Shown here: positions 57,480 through 64,000 of the stretch, piece after piece
How the letters are laid out: every line of letters begins with the position of its first letter
Numbering within the stretch: position 1 is the stretch's first letter
Assembly: GCF_021018805.1 (NCBI RefSeq)
Contig: NW_026960612.1
Coordinates: 806,001-870,000, forward strand
Direction of reading: 5' to 3'
DNA: 64,000 bases
Origin: Prinia subflava
Lineage: Eukaryota; Chordata; Aves; Passeriformes; Cisticolidae
Made by a program: the position numbers and the translations under genes
The notes under the pieces: model-generated
Database searches by the model: none
What the model saw: only the letters and a program-made list of their open reading frames with translations
Told to the model about the DNA's origin: nothing

Positions 57480-58411
57480 ATTTACGGTGAATACCCACTG
57501 TTGATACAATGGTGCGCAAAGATATAAATATAGTGGGACCCACACTGGCAAATGCCTCTCTCTTAAAAGAAAAGGGGGAGTACGGGTCACACAGTGGGGG
57601 GGTGCAGAAAAATGAAAATGTTAAATGTTCAACTCACAAGGTTTGGCAGCCTCAAGGCCGATTCAGGCTTGTGACTACCAAAGGTTTTCATTTCAGGTTG
57701 ACTGATTGGAAAGTCATTACAGTGGACCTGTCAAACATCTCACGGGACCTGATGGTTTATCACATGGGACTGGACAGTGAGTATTTTGTTACTGGGGACA
57801 CAGCACACACACCCTTGGAGATTGAGGTAGCTCCCATGACCATAAAAAGAAGGATAATAGGCCTCATGTTGTTGGCACATTGAATGCACCCACCCTTTTA
57901 CCTGGTGGAGGGGCAAATCCTTGCCCAGGCCATTCCAGTTCAAGCAGAGATCACAGCAGAAGGAAAATCACCACAAGTCTACTGGGCAGAAGTGGTGGGA
58001 GAGGATAAACCCTCTATGGTATGCAACCTAGCCTGTGGGTCAAAGCGCCTCCAAGTGGCAGGAGTTCTGGACATGGGCGCAAACATCACAATACTGCTGC
58101 AGATCGTGTGGCCATCAAACTGGGAATTAAAACCTGTGGCTGACAAACTTCAGGGCATAGGAGGAATCACACTGGCAAAGATTTCAAAAAACATCGTGCA
58201 AATTGAGGGACCTGACGGAAAAGTGGCAAATGTCCGTCCATTCGTTGCAGACTATAAGACCCCCCTGTGGGGGAGAGACACCCTGTTGCAGTGGGGAGTC
58301 CAATTGGTCATTCCTAAGACACCCCAGGATTTTTTGCAAATAGCCACTGTGGAGGGCCCTACCCAAAAGTTAAAGCGGTTGGAGAATACCCCAAGGTGGG
58401 TAGCACAGTGA
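57480..58411 (+). pseudogene. ERV-C pro: dUTPase-like and protease remnant
   Basis: Reading continues in the -1 frame, with stops at 57488-57490, 57881-57883 and 58409-58411. The first part contains a dUTPase-like C-terminal signature (FYLVEGQILAQAIPV) and the second an aspartyl protease core, VLDMGANITIL, where the catalytic triad D-T-G reads D-M-G, followed by a flap-like LQGIGGI. The frame then runs into the pol N-terminus without a visible second shift. The TGA at 58409 is at the Trp position of the WVAQ-PLSKEK segment. The dUTPase call is tentative. Confidence 0.75.
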
Positions 58412-58850
58412 CCTTTGAGTAAAGAGAAGCTCAAGGCACTTGAGGAGCTTGTGGAAGAGCAATTGGCTCAAGGACGCATAGAAGAGGACAACAAGCCCTT
58501 GGAATTCCCCAGTCTTTGTAATAAAGAAACCGGGGAAGGACAAGTGGAGGTTGCTTCATGATCTCCGAGAAATAAACAAGATTGTAGAGGACATGGGACC
58601 TCTCCAACCAGGGATGCCCACTCCAACAATGCTCCCTCGAGATTGGCAATTGGCTGCCCTAGACATCAAGGACTGTTTCTTCCAAATTCCATTGCACCCT
58701 GAAGATGCCCTATGGTTTGCATTCTCGGTTCCCACTGTTAATCGAGAAGCCTCAATGAAGCCTTATCACTGGACAGTGCTTCCTCAGGGCCTCAAGTCAA
58801 GTCCTTTCATATGCCAACAATACGTAGCCCTTATAGGAATGGATGCGGAG
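58412..58850 (+). pseudogene. ERV-C pol: truncated reverse transcriptase
   Basis: PLSKEKLKALEELVEEQLAQG opens RT in the pro frame; a frameshift near 58500-58550 moves it to another phase. There LHDLREINKI, LDIKDCFFQIPLHPED and LPQGLKSSPFICQQYV are clear. It ends about ten residues after the last motif, where the sequence passes into env. The Y-x-D-D box, RNase H and integrase are absent. Confidence 0.87.
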
Positions 58851-59805
58851 TTTGCCCAAGGTAGCTCAGGAACCCCAAGAATTAGAACTATTGGGTTCCT
58901 CCCATGCAAGATACTGCATACATTTTTCTGTCATCCTAAAACCTTCTAGCACTGACGAGTACCACCTTATAAGGCAATTCCGTGGGGAGTTTAGTGCAAA
59001 AAGGTGGTGTCATAATAAAAGCCACATTGCAGCAGACAACCCATCTCACTCGAGCCCCAGAAACCTCCCTAATGGATTGTTTTTGATTTGTGGAGATCGA
59101 GCATGGGCAGGAATTCCATCTTGGCTTTTAGGAGGGCCGTGTACCATAGGGCGATTGTCGGTATTGACACCCAACCAAACTTTAATTGGTGAATGGACTC
59201 ACAAAAATAAATTGGCAAACAAAATTCAAAAGAGGAGCGCTGACAATTTGGACCCAAATTGTAATTCAGAAATTTTTCGTTGGGCAAAGTCAAAAAGGGT
59301 TGCTGTATCCCTGTTCCTTCCATGGGTAGCAGCAGCCAAAGCTCTAGGTGAATTGGGCCATCTAGAGTGCTGGGTGGTCAAACAGGCAAACTTAACATCC
59401 ATCGCCATCAGCTCTCTCCTAAAAGACAGGGAAATTACCAGACAGGCCACGCTTCAAAACCGTGTTGCAAAAGATTTTCTTTTGTTACTGCATGGACATG
59501 AATGCCAGGAATTTGAAGGACTCTCTTGCATGAATCTGTCCTCAAAAGCTCCAAACATCCATGCTGCCCTCCGAAGCATAAACAACATGATCGAACAAGT
59601 GAAGCAAGAATCTGAAGACTGGATCAAGGAACTGTTCAAGGGCTGGGGATTCACAGGGTGGTGGACTTCTATAGTTAAAACAATTTTGTTACTTTTTGTT
59701 ATTCTTTTCCTTGTAACAATAGCATTCGGGATCCTACACTGTTTGATTTTCAAGGCTGTTAACAGCCTCATACCTTCTACCTCACAAGTCAACCACATAG
59801 AGTAG
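58851..59805 (+). pseudogene. ERV-C env: surface C-terminus and alpharetrovirus-like TM
   Basis: One open frame of about 315 codons. The surface part ends with GDRAWAGIPSWLLGGPC and a basic KIQKRS cleavage-type site. TM has an internal hydrophobic segment (VSLFLPWVAAAKALGEL) and an LQNRVAKDFLLLLHGHEC heptad/loop region. A single C is found where C-x6-C-C is expected (the first of the paired Cys is Ser), and a membrane anchor lies near TILLLFVILFLVTIAFGIL. The layout resembles avian alpharetroviral TM. The N-terminal half of env is lost to the RT-env deletion. Confidence 0.85.
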
Positions 59806-59910
59806 GCAAACCTAAAGCAGTCTGATTTCCCTACCAATCATAAGTGGTGGGAAAACCCACATTCCATGTCAAAATGAACTTGATGGTTTTTCTTGGTATC
59901 TTTTTAAACA

Positions 59911-59927
59911 AAAAAAAAAAAAAGAGA
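59911..59927 (+). other. ERV-C polypurine tract
   Basis: A13 followed by GAGA immediately before the 3' LTR start at 59928. Confidence 0.7.
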
Positions 59928-60254
59928 TGTTACATTCCCCTGTGGGAATGGTTTCTCCCCCCTCAGGGACCCCTAGAGCTTATACCATGTAGTTTGACCC
60001 TTCCTTCCCTCTCTGACCCCATTGGCAGTGTCCCAATTTGCTCCTTCCTGGCAAGATCTGAGAAAAGACCCTGTTCCTCTGTGCACGTGCTCTTTCCCTC
60101 TGGAGACCACCTGGAATAAACATCTTGATCTGCAGCTGAGGGTCAGAGCCTCTTTTGGGTCTTTTTTCCTGTCTATGAAATATTCCTCCAAAGCCTGAGA
60201 AGGCCTGAGCTAGCTTGGAACTTTGCAGAGATTAAAAAGGAGGATTTATTTTCA
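59928..60254 (+). repeat. ERV-C 3' LTR
   Basis: 327 bp, TGTTACATTC to TTATTTTCA. It shares CACCTGGAATAAACATCTTG with the 5' LTR but is substantially diverged elsewhere. Confidence 0.83.
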
Positions 60255-61185
60255 GGGGGGGTACATCTATCCTAGCCTGGGAGGGGGGTCAGCGGCATTC
60301 GAGAGACAGCAGCATCACCCCAGCTATGGGCTTCTCTGCAAAAGAGAAAACCCCCCATTTTTCTAAAATGCAGGGTGACGGCACAAATCGGGAGGAGGGG
60401 GTTGCATTCTGAGTGCTCAGAGCTCTTTTAATATGCTAATGGCTGCTCCGCATTTTCCTCTGGGGGGATGGAGCGGCTGTCTCGGCTGTCTCGCTATGGG
60501 GCTAGGACAGGGATAGCCCAGCCCCCTCCCAGGACCACAGCAGCAACCACGGGCTGCTATTTTTTGAGCCCTCATACCCACTGGGAATTTGTTCATAACA
60601 GAGTGACATGCCTGGACAGCACCCGACCCATTGAGTGAGGGGAAACAGGGAAGAACAATTGAGATACAGAACTCAAAACAGCTAAAAAAAAAACCCACCA
60701 CCACACTGCATGTAAACACAATTGCATTAAGAGACGGAAGCTCAGAGCAAGACAGAGGGAATCGTTGGAGGTAAGGTAGCTCTAACCTTAAATAAGAGTT
60801 AAGCAATCCCAGAGATGTGTTTTGCAGTAGAAATGTGATGGAATAGAAGGAACACAATCAAGTCAGGATATTAACACTATTTCAAAGTGTACAGCTGCAG
60901 GAAGAATCAAATAGGTAAGTAAGGACAAAGCAAACCTGGGAATGTCTTAAGTAAGAAAGACTTCAGTGTGTACTCTTCATTCTGTGATCTCTGTTCTGAC
61001 TTCCCTTTAGAAAAGAATGTATACATTTTATCCATATGTGATGGAACTATTTATTTAAGAGGGTAGCAGAGTGTGAACAATGGGAGTGGAAATGATTGAG
61101 CAGTAACAAAAGAAACATTTACCATACAGAGATCTTACTTCCAAATGGGCTGTGTGCTTTCTGTAAAACAGTAAAACCCAAAAAA
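60255..61185. other. Intergenic DNA, no gene seen
   Basis: The first ~450 bp is moderately GC-rich and may be a decayed element; no ends or motifs identified. Confidence 0.4.
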
Positions 61186-61820
61186 CAATCACAGAATTGT
61201 TAGGAAGGGATGTCTGGGTATCATCCAGTCTAACCCCTGCCAAGGCAGGGCCACCTAGAGCAGGGGACACAGGAACATGTCCAGATGGGTCTTGAATGTC
61301 TCCAGAGAGGGACTCCATGACTTCCCTGGGCAGCCTTTTCCAGTGCTCTGCCATCCTCAATGTAAAGGAGTTTGTCCTCACGTTGAGATGAAATCCCTTG
61401 CATTTTAGTTTATGGCTATTTCTTTGTCCTTTCACTGTGAACCACTGAAAAGAGTCTGGCACCATCCTCTTGGCACCTCTTTTGAGATATTTATAAGCAT
61501 TGATGAGATCCCCTCTCAGCCTTCTCTTCTCTAGACCCCAAATCTGGGCCCCACGAAAGGCCCAGCTCCCACAGTCTCTCCTCATAAGAGAGATGCTCCA
61601 GGCCCCAAATCTCTTTGTGGCCCTCTGCTGGACCTGCTCCATGATCTCCTTGCTTCTCTTGTACTCAGGAGCCCAGAGCTGGACACAGCACTCCAGATGT
61701 GCCTCACCAGAACTGAGTAAAGGAGAAGGATCACCATCCTCAACCTGCTGGCCACTCTCTTCCTGATGCACCCCAGGATACCATCAGCCCTCCTGGCCAC
61801 AAGGGCACTGCTGGTTCATT
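61186..61820 (-). mobile_element. CR1 LINE 3' end with ORF2 remnant
   Basis: The minus strand carries the C-terminal end of the CR1 reverse-transcriptase ORF (for example QVQQRATK, RRLRGDLI, WFTVKGQRNSHKLK, FTLRMAEHWKRLPREV). The characteristic CR1 3' UTR follows, and a single ATTCTGTG-type unit near 61190 marks the 3' terminus. The frame is open for most of its length but 5'-truncated, as is usual for CR1. Confidence 0.93.
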
Positions 61821-64000
61821 TGAAGTGAGAGATATGAGAGGTTTCTTTAAATGATGCTGCTTCCATGATGGTTTTCCTTGTCTCAGGTATTAAAAATGAG
61901 GCATCACTTGAAACCTAGGATGTTTCAGAGAGTAAAAACCAGTTTTTCTTGTTTCCCTCCCCATGGTGCTAGAGTGTGGGACTGAGGTTACTGAGTTTTG
62001 GGAAGTGATTGTAGGAAGGGAACATGTCGTGTACTGCTTTGTTTGGTTAAAATTATGGCTCAGGCATTTTACCTCCCGTTCCTCAAGGGATGAGCTCCCA
62101 CAGTTGCGTACATCCCTACATAAGCTCTGGGCAAAATTGCTGGTATTGTGTCGCAATTTCTCAAATCATGGGACAAATACTCATTTTTGGTTTCTTTTCT
62201 GATATTTGAAAATACAGAGGCAGCTGCTGTCATGTTTTTCTGTTTGTGTGTTAAAACACCAGAAGTTTACCTAGGTGCAGGCTGGAGCATGCCATGTGGT
62301 GTCCCTGCTGGTATTCTTCCTTGCTGTGAGAAAAGATGTTTTGTTCTCCAGCTGTCTCCTGTTTCCCTCGCTACAAGAGCACTCAGCTTCCATCCTATAC
62401 CTTGGAGCAGGATGTGGCTGAGGCCAAAACCACCAAGGGTGATTTTGCAGCTTGGAATTTCCCCATGGCTGTTATGTCCATCTTCTAAGTATAGCAGCAG
62501 AAAAACATTTTACATGAGGTTGCAGAGGTGTCAGAGTTAAATTCTTGCAATTCAAAAGGGAAAGCATTTTAAACAATATTAGAAGAAACCTGCACCATTT
62601 TTTCAAGCCTCCGTTTAAGTATGCTTCTTACTAAAAGAGGTTACATAATTCTTGGCCTCATTAGAAGCCTAGTCAAGCAATTTTTATTTAGCAGCCAAGT
62701 GAAAAAAAAATTAATATGCTTTCTGTTGGCAAATTATAGCACCCAGGTATGATCAGTTCTGGCAGTTCTAGTCTAACACACCTTAAGAAATGCATTTAAA
62801 CCTTTTTTTGTGTCACTTTTTTTTTTCTGTACATGCAGCTATGAGTGGCAGCTGACAGCAAAGCATGTAATCAGGTGTAGTCAGAATTGCTACCAGGATG
62901 AGGAACCATCATCTCTTAAAGCTAGAGCTATGAATTTTCATCTTGAGTTTTTCCTAAGCAGTGCTTAACATCTTCACAACACTCCCATCTCTGCTTCCAG
63001 TGGTATTCATGGGACTTGATTTATCAATGGTAACAAGCATTAATCTGACTGAGAGCCTGTGATCACAGCCAGCCTTCCCTGTACGACCCATTGCTTGACC
63101 TTCTGACTCCAGCAGTTTCTTCTACTCCCATGCTGGCCCCCAGCACTACTGATGCTGCTGTCATGTAGCATGGCAAATGGCATCACTGGCCAGCCCTGGC
63201 CTAAAATAACCCTTTTTCTGCTTTCATTTGTGTAAGATTATTTTTATAAACATTCCTAACTGTGTTTGTGTAAAATTATTTTCTTTTCCTGTTTTTTTCA
63301 CATCATCCTATGGAAAGCTGAACCAGCTCAGCTGAAAGATGGCATGGGAAGAAGGTAGTATGAGGAAGGAACTGCCAAAACTGACACTGATGCTAAAAAT
63401 TGAAAACCTGGGGCTGGAGCTTCAGTGTATAGGTCTGTAGCATGGTGGCTTAGCTGGCAAAGCCAATTTCCTTGTTCCTGCTCTGCCCCACCAGCATTCA
63501 GAGACTTGCCCTATCTCATGTGCCACCTGAGCTGTTTTCCAAGGTTAATAATGACTGTTACTGTGCTTGTGGACTTTAATACAGAGCAGGTAACCCATAA
63601 AATTCCTATGAGTCTTTATGAGTGAATTGTTTGTCTTAAATGAGAATTTTCCAAGTATTGGTATTGAAGGGGAGAAGTACTAGAGCTTTCTGGATGTTAT
63701 ATGTCTAGTGATCATCCTTCTAGCTCCATTTATTCTACATATCAGTGATTTTATGTAAGAAACCACAAAACAAATGCATGCTTTGTGTGCACTAAGGAGA
63801 GCAGCAGACTGGACCTCAGCTATGAGTGGTCCAAACATTGCTGCATGGAGCCCTTGGGGAACTCATTTACCCTGCAATGAAAATTTGCACTCTTTTGCCT
63901 GCAGCCTGTGTTTTGCTTGTACTACAGGACTAAATATTGACCTTAATTTCCTCTCTTTGTCAGACTTTGTTTATGACTTAGAAGCAGCACATGGAGGGTC
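61821..64000. other. Intergenic DNA, no gene seen
   Basis: AT-rich sequence to the window edge. Frames of 60-130 codons have no family resemblance. Confidence 0.45.

Larger units (their letters stand above)
53890..60254 (+). mobile_element. ERV-C: old class II provirus with alpharetrovirus-like env
   Basis: A 6.37-kb plus-strand provirus: LTR, degraded Lys-type primer site, gag, pro, truncated RT, env C-terminal half, A-rich polypurine tract and LTR. Its LTRs differ at roughly one position in five by eye, so it is much older than ERV-A or ERV-B, or its ends come from different copies. Gag is split by a nested LTR and several frameshifts. A deletion joins RT to env. No target duplication is visible (GTTTTC and GGGGGG). 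Confidence 0.88.

Noticed and set aside
61055..61771. 238-codon minus-strand frame as a host gene
   Set aside because: The protein is the C-terminal end of CR1 ORF2 followed by read-through into flanking sequence.

Overview
The window looks like bird, probably songbird, nuclear DNA. Non-repetitive sequence is AT-rich, there are CR1 LINE tails, and long terminal repeats (LTRs) of several avian-type endogenous retrovirus (ERV) families are dense. The only host coding exon I can support is exon 1 of DKK2 (secreted Wnt modulator Dickkopf-2), on the minus strand with its ATG at 23511, under a CpG-rich promoter/5' UTR block at about 23860-24720. The first 23 kb should therefore be DKK2 intron 1, and the sequence right of 24.7 kb is upstream intergenic DNA.

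Region by region. 1-23 kb: intron with solo LTRs at 5.3, 10.3, 12.9, 15.1, 15.8, 17.1 and 20.5 kb, a long AAAG microsatellite at 9.3 kb and a CT-rich tract at 21 kb. 23.2-24.7 kb: DKK2 exon 1 and CpG island. 25-38.3 kb: intergenic DNA with further solo LTRs (27.4, 29.5, 31.5, 33.5, 34.6, 37.7 kb) and an old CR1 fragment. Several LTRs have clear target-site duplications.

39.1-60.3 kb is a cluster of three proviruses. ERV-A (39105-46387, minus) is a gammaretrovirus-like, env-less element with near-identical LTRs (2 differences in 392). Its gag and pro-pol share a frame across one UGA codon followed by a strong hairpin, and its gag is split by a nested solo LTR. ERV-B (48218-53583, minus) is a class II (alpha/beta-like) element with gag, pro and pol in three successive -1 frames. 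Textbook slippery heptamers lie at both junctions, gag carries a 63-bp in-frame tandem repeat, and the TM envelope protein is gamma-type. ERV-C (53890-60254, plus) is an older class II element with an alpharetrovirus-like envelope and another nested LTR. ERV-B and ERV-C have independently lost the same interval, from just after the RT 'LPQG' motif into the envelope surface subunit. All three are defective.

60.3-64 kb is intergenic with a clear CR1 3' end at 61.2-61.8 kb.

The best leads are the recoding signals, a strand- and context-specific G/A cluster distinguishing the ERV-B LTRs, the shared deletion, the gag minisatellite, and an apparent loss of the ancestral DKK2 exon 1 splice donor. 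No tRNA, rRNA, CRISPR array or bacterial-type operon was seen. Family assignments are by eye; no search was run.
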